The notes below the pieces were generated by a model, which worked only from the letters and a program-made list of their open reading frames with translations, did not search any database and had not been told where the DNA came from. Shown here in pieces: positions 8,705 to 17,064 of a stretch of DNA of 64,000 nt. The DNA lies in NCBI GenBank assembly GCA_006739055.1, contig AP019702.1:3249388-3313387 (forward strand), given 5' to 3'. The DNA is from Allostella vacuolata (GTDB lineage Bacteria > Pseudomonadota > Alphaproteobacteria > ATCC43930 > Allostellaceae). The position numbers and the translations under genes are program-made. Within the stretch, counting starts at the first letter, position 1. Each line of letters begins with the position of its first letter.

Positions 8705-9659
8705 TGGCCTCTCCTTGCTGCCACTTCCGCCGCGCCAGCGCGAAATAGCTGAACAGCGTCGCGAAGACGAGGAAGGGGATCATCGACACCGCGATCGCCG
8801 CACCCTCGCCCAGGTTGCCGCCGGGGATGCCGCGCTGGAAGGCCAGCGTCGCCAGCAGGTGGGTGGAGTTGACCGGGCCGCCGCGGGTGATGGCGTAGAC
8901 GAGCTGGAAGTCGGTGAAGGTGAAGATGATCGAGAAGGTCATCACGATCGCCAGGATCGGCAGCAGCAGCGGGAAGGTGATGTAGCGGAAGCGCTGCCAG
9001 CCGCTCGACCCGTCGAGCAGGGCCGCCTCGTAGAGCGAGGGCGAGATCGTCTGCAGGCCGGCCAGCAGCGTGATGGCGACGAACGGAATCCCGCGCCAGA
9101 TGTTGGCCGCGATCAACGACCAGCGCGCCGGCCAGGTCGACCCCAGGAAGTCGAAATAGGTGGTCCGCCAGCCGAGCACGTCGACGAAGACGTAGGAGAT
9201 GATCGAGAACTGGGCGTCGTAGATCCACCAGAAGGCGATCGCCGACAACACCGTCGGCACGATCCAGGGCAGCAGGATGATCGCCCGCAGCACGCTCTTG
9301 AACGGCAGGTGGTTGTTGAGCAGCAGTGCCAGCCACAGGCCGAGCGCGAACTTACCGACCGTCGCCACCGTCGTGTAGAAGACGCTGTAGAAGACCGCCT
9401 GCCAGAACAGCCGGTCGCCCATCAGGTACTCGAAATTCTCCAGCCCGACCCACACGCCGCTGCGGCCGATGGTGGTGTCGGTGAAGGCCAACCACATGCC
9501 GAGGCCGAGCGGATAGGTCAGGAACACCAGCAGCAGCCCAGCCGCGGGCAGCATGCACATGAAGATGAGAAACGGCTTCCAGTCGAACAGGCGAACGAGC
9601 CAGGAGGGCTCGATCTTCGGTCGCGTCCATTGCGCGTAGGTGACGTCGGTGCCGGCCAT
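8697..9659 (-). CDS. Sugar ABC transporter permease, MalF/UgpA type
   Basis: A 320-residue permease with a hydrophobic first segment near residues 30-50 and about six transmembrane helices. The EAA-type coupling loop reads LYEAALLDGSSGWQRFRYI. It is the first permease of the heterodimer; its stop overlaps the start of the second permease. A strong GC hairpin lies between it and the upstream binding-protein gene, so it is probably made in lower amounts than the binding protein. Confidence 0.9.
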   Translation of the reverse strand: MAGTDVTYAQWTRPKIEPSWLVRLFDWKPFLIFMCMLPAAGLLLVFLTYPLGLGMWLAFTDTTIGRSGVWVGLENFEYLMGDRLFWQAVFYSVFYTTVATVGKFALGLWLALLLNNHLPFKSVLRAIILLPWIVPTVLSAIAFWWIYDAQFSIISYVFVDVLGWRTTYFDFLGSTWPARWSLIAANIWRGIPFVAITLLAGLQTISPSLYEAALLDGSSGWQRFRYITFPLLLPILAIVMTFSIIFTFTDFQLVYAITRGGPVNSTHLLATLAFQRGIPGGNLGEGAAIAVSMIPFLVFATLFSYFALARRKWQQGEAND

Positions 9660-9683
9660 CGGTCCTCCAGGGACAAGCGGAGC

Positions 9684-9714
9684 CCGCCGCCGGGGGCGAT
9701 CCCCCCGGCGGCGG
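9684..9714 (-). terminator. Intercistronic GC hairpin (attenuator) after binding-protein gene
   Basis: A perfect 13-bp inverted repeat: CCGCCGCCGGGGG at 9684-9696 and its complement at 9702-9714, with a five-base loop. It sits in the 68-base gap between the binding-protein stop (9728) and the permease start (9659). No U-run follows, so it may stabilise the upstream mRNA end or attenuate rather than fully terminate. Confidence 0.6.
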
Positions 9715-9727
9715 TGCGATCATCCGG

Positions 9728-11056
9728 TCAGCGGTAGTAGCGCCGGCTTCTCCGCTCGGCCTCGCGCGCGGCCTCCTCCGGCGTCGACTGGCCGGCGGCG
9801 ACCGCGGCACACATCTGCACCATGATGTATTCCGCCGCGACGGTGCCGGCGGCGTGCGAGATGGGGCCCTTGTAGCCGCTCCAGAACTGGTTCTCGGTCC
9901 CGTTGCGGTAGACCTCGAGCTTGGGATCGGAATCCCACACCGCGCTCTTCCCGTAGGCGCGCAGCGTGTGCGACCAGTAGCCGAGGCAGCCGGTCAGCCA
10001 CGGGTCGTACTGCTCGGCCTCCATCATGTAGGTGAGGAAGGCCTTGGAGGCGTTCGGGAACTTGGTGTGCTTGAACACCATGGCGTTGAGGATCAGCGAG
10101 GATTGCGGCGTCTTGCCGACCAGGCCCGACGGCATGGGCGCGTGGTCGGTATCCTCGGCGATGGCCTTGGTCGCCGGGTCGTTCTTCAGCGCGAAGTACA
10201 TCGAGACGCCGTTGGCGGTCAGCCACAGTTCCTGGGCCGCATAGGCCCGGTTGTTGCTGACGTCGCCCCAGGACAGCGTGCCCGGGATGAAGGTCTGGTA
10301 CAGCTCCTTCAGGTACTTCAGGGACTCGATCGTCTCCTTGCTGTTGATCGCGACCTTGCCGGCCTCGTCGACGAGGAAGCCGCCATGGGACCAGACGACC
10401 CAGTTGGCGAAGCCGTTGCCGTCGCCGACCGCGTTGCCGAGCGCGAAGCCGGACGGCTTGTTGATCTTCTTGAAGGCCTGGCAGACCTTGAGGAATTCGC
10501 CCAGGTCGTTCGGGATCTTGTCGAACCCGGCCTCCTTCAGGGCCGACTTGCGATAGACGACCGGGCCGGTCGAGCCGCCGAAGGGGATGCCGATCCAGTT
10601 GTTGCTGCCGACCTTCTTGCCGTACTTCTCGCCCAGGAACGACCAGCCGCCATACTTCTTGCCGAGATACTCGGCGATGTCGGACAGCTCCAGCACCTTC
10701 TCGCTGTAGACGTGCGGGTCCTCGGCCCAGCCCAGGACCACGTCGGGGCCGGCGCCGGTGTTCGACGACACCGCGGTCTGCTGGCGGATGTCCTCCCAGC
10801 CGACGAAGTCGACGCGGACCTCGACGCCCATCTCCTTGGCGAACTTGGCCGCGTTGGCGCGGAAGATGACCTCGTCGGGCTCGACGAAGCGGGCCGGACG
10901 CAGGATGCGCAGGCTGGCCCCCTTCTCGATCGGCATCTTGGGCGCGGCCACGTCGGCGCGGGGGATCTGGGCTGCCGCCTGGCTGGCGAAGGTGGCGGCC
11001 GCCGCGGCGCCGCCGATGATCTTGAGCGAATCGCGCCTGGTGATGATGTTCGCCAT
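9728..11056 (-). CDS. Extracellular solute-binding protein, family 1 (sugar ABC)
   Basis: A 442-residue periplasmic binding protein for the ABC importer. The N-terminus has a twin-arginine-like signal (TRRDSLKIIGG, residues 6-16), a hydrophobic Ala-rich segment and a likely cleavage after SQAAAQ. Tat export is suggested but not certain, because the RRxFLK consensus is only partly met. The remainder has the size and pattern of CUT1 binding proteins. It is the second gene of the operon, after the ATPase, and is followed by a strong hairpin before the permease genes. Confidence 0.88.
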   Translation of the reverse strand: MANIITRRDSLKIIGGAAAAATFASQAAAQIPRADVAAPKMPIEKGASLRILRPARFVEPDEVIFRANAAKFAKEMGVEVRVDFVGWEDIRQQTAVSSNTGAGPDVVLGWAEDPHVYSEKVLELSDIAEYLGKKYGGWSFLGEKYGKKVGSNNWIGIPFGGSTGPVVYRKSALKEAGFDKIPNDLGEFLKVCQAFKKINKPSGFALGNAVGDGNGFANWVVWSHGGFLVDEAGKVAINSKETIESLKYLKELYQTFIPGTLSWGDVSNNRAYAAQELWLTANGVSMYFALKNDPATKAIAEDTDHAPMPSGLVGKTPQSSLILNAMVFKHTKFPNASKAFLTYMMEAEQYDPWLTGCLGYWSHTLRAYGKSAVWDSDPKLEVYRNGTENQFWSGYKGPISHAAGTVAAEYIMVQMCAAVAAGQSTPEEAAREAERRSRRYYR

Positions 11057-11088
11057 GTTTCCCTCCCTTTTTTGGACCGGCCGCCCTT

Positions 11089-12162
<1,074 letters not shown>

Positions 12163-12296
12163 TCATCCTCCCATTCCGGACCGTTGGGTCTGCCCGGTGC
12201 TCGGCGTAGGACGGGCGCCCATTGCACCGTCCTCGCCGCATTGATGGCGTGCATTGCGCCGGTACTTCCCCCTTCTGTCAACCGGGGGCCCGGCAG

Positions 12297-12309
12297 GATC
12301 ATCGACAAT
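12297..12309 (-). promoter_or_regulatory. Operator-like site, copy 1
   Basis: GATCATCGACAAT, the exact inverse of the 13 bases at 12439-12451. The inner part is a partial palindrome close to ATTGTCGACAAT, the shape of GntR-family operators. It is placed to control the ABC transporter operon. The regulator is not in this window. Confidence 0.4.
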
Positions 12310-12438
12310 TTTCCCGTGCCTGATTTTTGGTCGGCCGGGCACGGCCGGACGGTGCGGCGGATTCCTCCCGGAAACGCGGGACCATCGCGCGGCACGGCCC
12401 CGCCGGACCGTCGCCGCGCCCGGGTGAATGTCCGGATG

Positions 12439-12451
12439 ATTGTCGATGATC
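12439..12451 (+). promoter_or_regulatory. Operator-like site, copy 2
   Basis: ATTGTCGATGATC, a perfect 13-base inverse copy of 12297-12309, placed about 150 bases before the hyi start. The two sites together suggest that one regulator controls both divergent operons. This is inference from the repeat alone. Confidence 0.4.
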
Positions 12452-12602
12452 GGCGCGCCCTGCCCCGGCTGCCGGACTCGGGCCGGCGTCACCCCGGGCG
12501 GCGGCGGCGCCTTCCCCTGCGCGGGGTTCGTCGGCTACGGTCTGGCGAAACGCCGTCGCCCGGGACCCGGGCCCACCCCGCACCAACGGACGGAACAGAA
12601 CC

Positions 12603-13391
12603 ATGCCGCGCCTCGCCGCCAACCTGTCGATGATGTTCAACGAGGTCCCGTTCCTCGACCGCTTCGCCGCGGCCGCGCGCTGCGGCTTCCGCGGGGTGGA
12701 GTTCCTCTTCCCCTACGAATGGCCGGCCGAGGAGGTGGCGCGGGCGGCCCGCGACGCCGGGGTCGAGATCGTCCTCTTCAACACCGCGGCCGGCGACTGG
12801 GCAAAGGGCGAGCGCGGCTTCGGCGGCATCCCCGGCCGCGAGCAGGCCTTCGCCGACGCGGTCGACCAGGCGATCGACTATGCCAGGGCACTCGGCTGCC
12901 CGCGCATCCACCTGATGGCCGGGCTGGTGCCGCAGTCGTCGACCCGCCAGGCGTGCGAGGCGGTCTTCGTGTCGAATCTCGGCAAGGCGGCCGCCAAGCT
13001 TGCCGCCGCCGGGCTGACCGGCCTGCTGGAGCCGCTCAACACCCTGGATGCGCCGGGCTACCTGCACAACCGCACCGACCATGCGCTGGGCTATGTCGCC
13101 GCGGTCGGCAGCCCGGCCCTCAAGCTGCAGCTCGACCTCTACCATGTGCAGATCATGGAGGGGGACCTGGCCCGCAAGGTCGAGGGGCTGGCCGGGCGCT
13201 ACGGCCATGTGCAGATCGCCGGCAACCCCGGCCGCAACGAGCCCGACGTGGGCGAGATCCACTATCCCTTCCTGTTCGAGCTGTTCGACCGCATCGGCTA
13301 CGAGGGCTGGATCGGCTGCGAGTACCGGCCCAGGGCGGCCACCACCGACGGCCTCGCCTGGGCAGCGCCCTGGGGCATCCGTGCCGCCTGA
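12603..13391 (+). CDS. hyi: Hydroxypyruvate isomerase / 2-oxo-tetronate isomerase family
   Basis: A 262-residue TIM-barrel isomerase of the Hyi/OtnI family, starting MPRLAANLSMMFNEVPFLDR with the usual metal-barrel pattern (FRGVEFLFPYEWPAEE; LLEPLNTLDAPGY; LQLDLYHVQIMEGD; YEGWIGCEYRP). The Glu and Asp metal ligands and the catalytic Glu of GCEYRP are in place. It would interconvert hydroxypyruvate and tartronate semialdehyde, or 2-oxo-tetronate and 3-oxo-tetronate. The next gene is a D-erythronate dehydrogenase-like enzyme, which favours the tetronate role (OtnI). The tetronate kinase and aldolase are missing nearby. Confidence 0.85.
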   Translation: MPRLAANLSMMFNEVPFLDRFAAAARCGFRGVEFLFPYEWPAEEVARAARDAGVEIVLFNTAAGDWAKGERGFGGIPGREQAFADAVDQAIDYARALGCPRIHLMAGLVPQSSTRQACEAVFVSNLGKAAAKLAAAGLTGLLEPLNTLDAPGYLHNRTDHALGYVAAVGSPALKLQLDLYHVQIMEGDLARKVEGLAGRYGHVQIAGNPGRNEPDVGEIHYPFLFELFDRIGYEGWIGCEYRPRAATTDGLAWAAPWGIRAA

Positions 13392-13421
13392 TCGCGAATT
13401 TCGAACCCGGAGCCCCTACCC

Positions 13422-14402
13422 ATGAAGGTCGTCATCACCGGCGGCGGCGGATTCCTCGGCCGCAAGCTGTGCCAGGCGCTGCTCAACCACCACGCCCTGC
13501 TCGATGCCAGCGGCCGTCCCTTCACGGCGAGCCAGGTCGTCTGCTTCGACGCGGTCCCCTTCGACCCGCCGATGCCGGCCGACCCGCGGGTCAAGACCGT
13601 GGTCGGCGACATCGGCGACGCCGCCACCGTGCATGCCCTGATCGATTCCGATGTCGCCTCGGTGTTCCACCTGGCGGCCGTGGTCAGCGCCGGGGCGGAG
13701 GCCGACTTCGACCTCGGCATGCGCGTCAACCTGGACGGCACCCGCCACGTGCTGGACGCCTGCCGCGCCCTGCCCGCCCCGGCCAAGGTCGTCTTCACCA
13801 GCTCGCTCGCGGTCTATGGCGGCGACCTGCCGGCGACCGTAACCGATGCTACCCCGATCACCCCGCAGACCTCCTACGGCGCGCAGAAGCTGATCGGCGA
13901 GTACCTGCTGACCGACTACAGCCGCAAGGGGTTCCTGGACGGCCGGGCCCTGCGCCTGCCGACCATCGTGGTGCGGCCGGGCAAGCCCAACAAGGCGGCC
14001 TCCACCTTCGCCTCCAGCATCATCCGCGAGCCCTTGCAGGGCGATGCCGCGATCTGCCCGGTGACGCCGGAGACGCGGATGCCGATCCTGTCGCCGCGCA
14101 AGGCGGTCGCCGCCTTCCTGCATGTCCACGACCTGCCGGCGGACGCGCTCGGCGCCCACCGCGGCATCCTCCTGAACGGCATCGCCGCCCCGGTCGGCGA
14201 GATGGCCCAGGCCGTCGAGCGCCATGGCGGCGCTGCGGCGGCCCGGCGCATCGAGTGGAAACCCGACCCGGCGATCCAGAAGATCGTCTCCTCCTGGCCG
14301 ACCGCCATCGACGCCGAGCGCGCCCGGCGCCTCGGCTTCCAGGTCGACCGCGACATCGACGAGATCGTCGCCAACTTCATCGCCGACGACATGCGCAAGT
14401 AG
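13422..14402 (+). CDS. denD: D-erythronate dehydrogenase-like NAD-dependent epimerase/dehydratase family protein
   Basis: A 326-residue extended-SDR protein. It begins with the nucleotide loop TGGGGFLGRKLCQALL and has the catalytic YGAQK (Tyr-x-x-x-Lys) after the FTSSLAVYGG strand. RLPTIVVRPGKPNKAASTFA and the following region match the substrate-binding part of DenD enzymes, which oxidise D-erythronate to 2-oxo-tetronate. It lies 30 bases after the hyi/otnI-like gene and 11 before an OsmC gene. The product would be the substrate of the upstream isomerase. Confidence 0.85.
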   Translation: MKVVITGGGGFLGRKLCQALLNHHALLDASGRPFTASQVVCFDAVPFDPPMPADPRVKTVVGDIGDAATVHALIDSDVASVFHLAAVVSAGAEADFDLGMRVNLDGTRHVLDACRALPAPAKVVFTSSLAVYGGDLPATVTDATPITPQTSYGAQKLIGEYLLTDYSRKGFLDGRALRLPTIVVRPGKPNKAASTFASSIIREPLQGDAAICPVTPETRMPILSPRKAVAAFLHVHDLPADALGAHRGILLNGIAAPVGEMAQAVERHGGAAAARRIEWKPDPAIQKIVSSWPTAIDAERARRLGFQVDRDIDEIVANFIADDMRK

Positions 14403-14413
14403 GGGGCGGGACC

Positions 14414-14926
14414 ATGGATGCGGCCGGACTGAAGGCGATGCAGGCCCCCCTGAAGGAGGGCTATCGCAGCGACCCCGCAAGCGCGCTCGTCACGCTGACC
14501 GCGCGCGGCTCCCTCGACGACCAGTCGATCGCCTGCAAGGTCGAGACCGGCCGCGCGCTCGCGGTCGCCGGGCTGCACCCGGCGACCGGCGGCTCGGGCC
14601 TGGAGCTGTGCTCGGGCGACATGCTGCTGGAGGCGCTGGTCGCCTGCGCCGGGGTGACCCTGAAGGCGGTCGCCACGGCGCTCGAGTTCCGCCTGCCGGG
14701 CGCCAGGCTGACGGCGGAGGGCGACCTCGACTTCCGCGGCACGCTCGGCGTCGCCCGCGACGCCCCGGTCGGCTTCCGCGCCATCCGCCTCACCTTCGAC
14801 CTCGACACCGACGAACCGCAGGAGCGCATCGACACGCTGCTGAAGCTCACCGAGCGCTACTGCGTGGTGTTCCAGACGCTGAACGCAAGGCCGGAGCTGT
14901 CGGTGGGGGTGGTGCGAGCGCCATAG
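14414..14926 (+). CDS. OsmC family protein
   Basis: A 170-residue protein with the two cysteine contexts of OsmC/Ohr proteins: ELCSGDMLLEALVACAGVTL and RYCVVFQTL. OsmC proteins reduce organic hydroperoxides with paired cysteines, but many members near catabolic genes have no proven peroxidase role. It starts 11 bases after denD and probably ends the operon. Two cysteines in the first motif make the pairing ambiguous. Confidence 0.85.
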   Translation: MDAAGLKAMQAPLKEGYRSDPASALVTLTARGSLDDQSIACKVETGRALAVAGLHPATGGSGLELCSGDMLLEALVACAGVTLKAVATALEFRLPGARLTAEGDLDFRGTLGVARDAPVGFRAIRLTFDLDTDEPQERIDTLLKLTERYCVVFQTLNARPELSVGVVRAP

Positions 14927-14955
14927 GCTATGAACTGGGCGTTGCGCTGCGGTTG

Positions 14956-14985
14956 AAGCGTCCCTCGACTGCGCTCGGGATGAGG
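14956..14985. repeat. REP-like arm, left
   Basis: Thirty bases with the core CCCTCGACTGCGCTCGGG. An identical 30-base copy is at 49626-49655, and an inverted, slightly diverged partner is at 16175-16202 on the other side of the insertion sequence. Before the insertion, left and right arms would have faced each other across about 43 bases, as in a bacterial REP pair. Confidence 0.75.
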
Positions 14986-14998
14986 GGCTTCTCCATCG

Positions 14999-16135
14999 GG
15001 CGTTGTTGCATGGAGCTCGGGTGGTCCTGGAGCTCCCTTTTCCCGGTTTTCTCAGGTGATCGGGACGCTGTGGGGCATGCCGAGTTCGGTGAAGCGGTTG
15101 ATGCAGCGGACGGCGACGGCGGCCTCTACCTTTTGTCGGTCGAAGCTGCGCGAGCGGAGGCTGGGGCCGATCAGGACCTTGTAGCGGAGCATCGCGGTCT
15201 CGGCGAGGGAGCGGCGATGATAGCCGGTCTCGATCTTCCAGGCCTTGCGCCCGATCTCGGCCATGCGGGCGACCGCCTCGCGCCGGGTGGGAGGCGCGTC
15301 GGGTCGGTTCTGCGGTGGTCGGATCGCAGCACCCTTGCGCGGCGGGATCACCGGCCGTGCTCCGTGCGCCCGGATGACGTCATGGCAGTCGAAGCTATCA
15401 TAGGCCTTGTCGGCGCAGACTGCCTCGATCGGCGCGCCGACGGCGGCGAGCAGATCCTCGAGCCGGCCGCCGTCGGAAGCCTCGCTCGCTGTCAGGGCAT
15501 GGGCGTGCAGCATGCCGGTCCGGGTGTCCACGGCCAGGTGCAGTTTGCGCCAGACCCGGCGCTTTCCTGCTCCATGGACGCGGACCTTCCACTCCCCCTC
15601 GCCATGCACCTTGAGCCCGGTGGCGTCGACCGCGAGATGCAACGGCCCGTCGACCGGCCGTGCGGGCTTCGGTACCGCGAGCGTGGCCGCCCGGCGCGAG
15701 AAGGTGGAGTAGTGCGGGACTTCGACCGCCAGCCCGAGCAGCCGCGTCAGGTCGTGCAGGAACCCCTGGGTCTGGCGCAACGTGAGCCCGAACACCGCGC
15801 GCAAGGACAGCGCACACACGATCGCCTGGTCGCTGTAGCGCCATCCCCGACCACCGGATGCCCGCCAGCCGGCAACCATCGCTTCATCGATCCACAGCGT
15901 GATCGACCCGCGCCGCACCAGAGCATCGTTATATTCGCGCCAGTTCGTGATGCGGTAGCGGGGCTTCGGGGCGGGCGGCCGACGGTAGCGAGGGGCTGGC
16001 CGGCCGCGCTTCTGGGCTGGCGCGACGACCTTCGGGGCGGGAACCTTGCGGGAGCGGGGAGCCATCCAAAGCGTGAATCACTTTCCAGCCGCCGCGGGAA
16101 GCACATGTTTCCAGATGCCTCCATGCAACAACGCC
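14999..16135 (-). mobile_element. IS5 family insertion sequence, IS903-type
   Basis: An intact 1137-base element. The ends are perfect 17-bp inverted repeats, GGCGTTGTTGCATGGAG at 14999-15015 and its complement at 16119-16135. They are flanked by a 9-base target duplication TCTCCATCG at 14990-14998 and 16136-16144. The GGC-TTGTTGCAT type of end and the 9-base duplication fit the IS903 group of IS5. One transposase gene fills the element. Perfect ends, exact duplication and an open transposase suggest a recent insertion. It landed between the two arms of a REP palindrome. Confidence 0.93.
15052..16065 (-). CDS. IS5 family transposase
   Basis: A 337-residue DDE transposase. The catalytic acids appear as Asp147 (LAVDATGLK), Asp219 (CADKAYDS) and Glu289 (RRSLAETAMLRYK); the last is the Y(2)R(3)E(6)K region of IS5/IS903. 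A basic N-terminus (residues 1-40, rich in Arg, Lys, Pro) is likely the end-binding part. The frame is intact from ATG 16065 and lies fully within the inverted repeats. Confidence 0.93.
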   Translation of the reverse strand: MAPRSRKVPAPKVVAPAQKRGRPAPRYRRPPAPKPRYRITNWREYNDALVRRGSITLWIDEAMVAGWRASGGRGWRYSDQAIVCALSLRAVFGLTLRQTQGFLHDLTRLLGLAVEVPHYSTFSRRAATLAVPKPARPVDGPLHLAVDATGLKVHGEGEWKVRVHGAGKRRVWRKLHLAVDTRTGMLHAHALTASEASDGGRLEDLLAAVGAPIEAVCADKAYDSFDCHDVIRAHGARPVIPPRKGAAIRPPQNRPDAPPTRREAVARMAEIGRKAWKIETGYHRRSLAETAMLRYKVLIGPSLRSRSFDRQKVEAAVAVRCINRFTELGMPHSVPIT

Positions 16136-16174
16136 TCTCCATCGGCACAAACGCCTGTGGGATAGAGGAAATCT

Positions 16175-16202
16175 CCTCACCCCGAGCGAAGTCGAGGGGC
16201 GC
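16175..16202. repeat. REP-like arm, right
   Basis: CCTCACCCCGAGCGAAGTCG at 16175-16194 plus eight more bases form the diverged inverse of the arm at 14956-14985. It is separated from that arm by the IS element. Confidence 0.7.
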
Positions 16203-16282
16203 ATCGGCCGCTGGCCAGCGCTCCCTTCGCCGGCAATCGCAGGTGTGATCCCTGCGGGCCGGAACCGCCCGACCGGCTGGGA

Positions 16283-17062
16283 CTAAATCGCGATCGTCAG
16301 CCCGCCATCGATGATGATCGTCTGCCCGGTCAGATAGGCGGCCGCGTCCGACGCCAGGAACACGGCCGCCCCCGCCATCTCCTCCGGCCGGCCCCAGCGG
16401 CGCAGCGGGGTGCGGACGCCCATCATCTGGTCGAACTCCGGGTTCTGCTGCAGGGGCGTCGTCATCTCGGTGGCGATGTAGCCGGGGGCAATGGCGTTGA
16501 CGGTGATGCCGTCCGGCCCCAGCTCGGTCGCGAGCGCGCGCGTCATCGAGGAGAGGCCGCCCTTGGCCGCGATGTAGGCGATGATGGTCGGCCGGGCGGT
16601 CGAGGCCATGATCGAGGACGTCGAGATGATGCGGCCGAAGCCCCGCCCGGCCATGCCGGGGGCCACCGCCTTGGCCAGGACGAAGCAGGAGGTCAGGTTG
16701 GTGGCGATCACCCGCTCGAAGTCGGCCAGCTCGAACTCGGCGAGCGGCCGGCGGTGGTTGATGCCGGCATTGTTGACCAGGATGTCGACCCGGCCGAAGC
16801 GCGCCGCGCAGGCCGCGGCGACGGCGGTGCCGCCGGCGGGGTCGGACAGGTCGGCCGGGATGGCGGCGGCCGTGCCGCCGGCCGCCTCCAGCTCCGCCAC
16901 GCGCGCGTCGAGCGTCGCCTGTTCGCGGCCGACGAGCGCGACCGAGGCGCCCGCCCCGGCCAGCGCCCGGGCCATTTCCCAGCCGATGCCGCGCGACGCG
17001 CCGGTCACCAGCGCCACCCGCCCCGTCAGGTCGAAGATCGACAGTCCGCTCGGCAGGCCCAT
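16283..17062 (-). CDS. SDR family oxidoreductase
   Basis: A 259-residue classical short-chain dehydrogenase. The cofactor loop is TGASRGIG, NNAG follows strand 4, and the catalytic residues are the SSIMAS serine and YIAAK. It ends with the usual TGQTIIIDGG. It starts two bases after the UxaA-family gene stop, so the two are cotranscribed. The pattern resembles gluconate 5-dehydrogenase-type enzymes, and the context suggests a sugar-acid or uronate-derived substrate. Confidence 0.88.
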   Translation of the reverse strand: MGLPSGLSIFDLTGRVALVTGASRGIGWEMARALAGAGASVALVGREQATLDARVAELEAAGGTAAAIPADLSDPAGGTAVAAACAARFGRVDILVNNAGINHRRPLAEFELADFERVIATNLTSCFVLAKAVAPGMAGRGFGRIISTSSIMASTARPTIIAYIAAKGGLSSMTRALATELGPDGITVNAIAPGYIATEMTTPLQQNPEFDQMMGVRTPLRRWGRPEEMAGAAVFLASDAAAYLTGQTIIIDGGLTIAI

Positions 17063-17064
17063 GG

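Larger units (their letters stand above)
12163..12602. other. Divergent intergenic region with paired operator-like sites
   Basis: These 440 bases separate the minus-strand transporter operon from the plus-strand hyi-denD operon. No open frame looks real. Two copies of ATTGTCGATGATC in opposite orientation (12297-12309 and 12439-12451) are the clearest structure; each lies about 135-150 bases before the start of the gene it faces. The region around 12300-12330 is locally AT-richer (AATTTTCCC, TGATTTTTGG) and could hold a promoter. Confidence 0.55.

Noticed and set aside
12440-14926. An 828-codon plus-strand frame joining hyi, denD and osmC
   Set aside because: Its first two thirds are Arg/Pro/Gly-rich shadow of hyi and denD; only the OsmC part is a gene.
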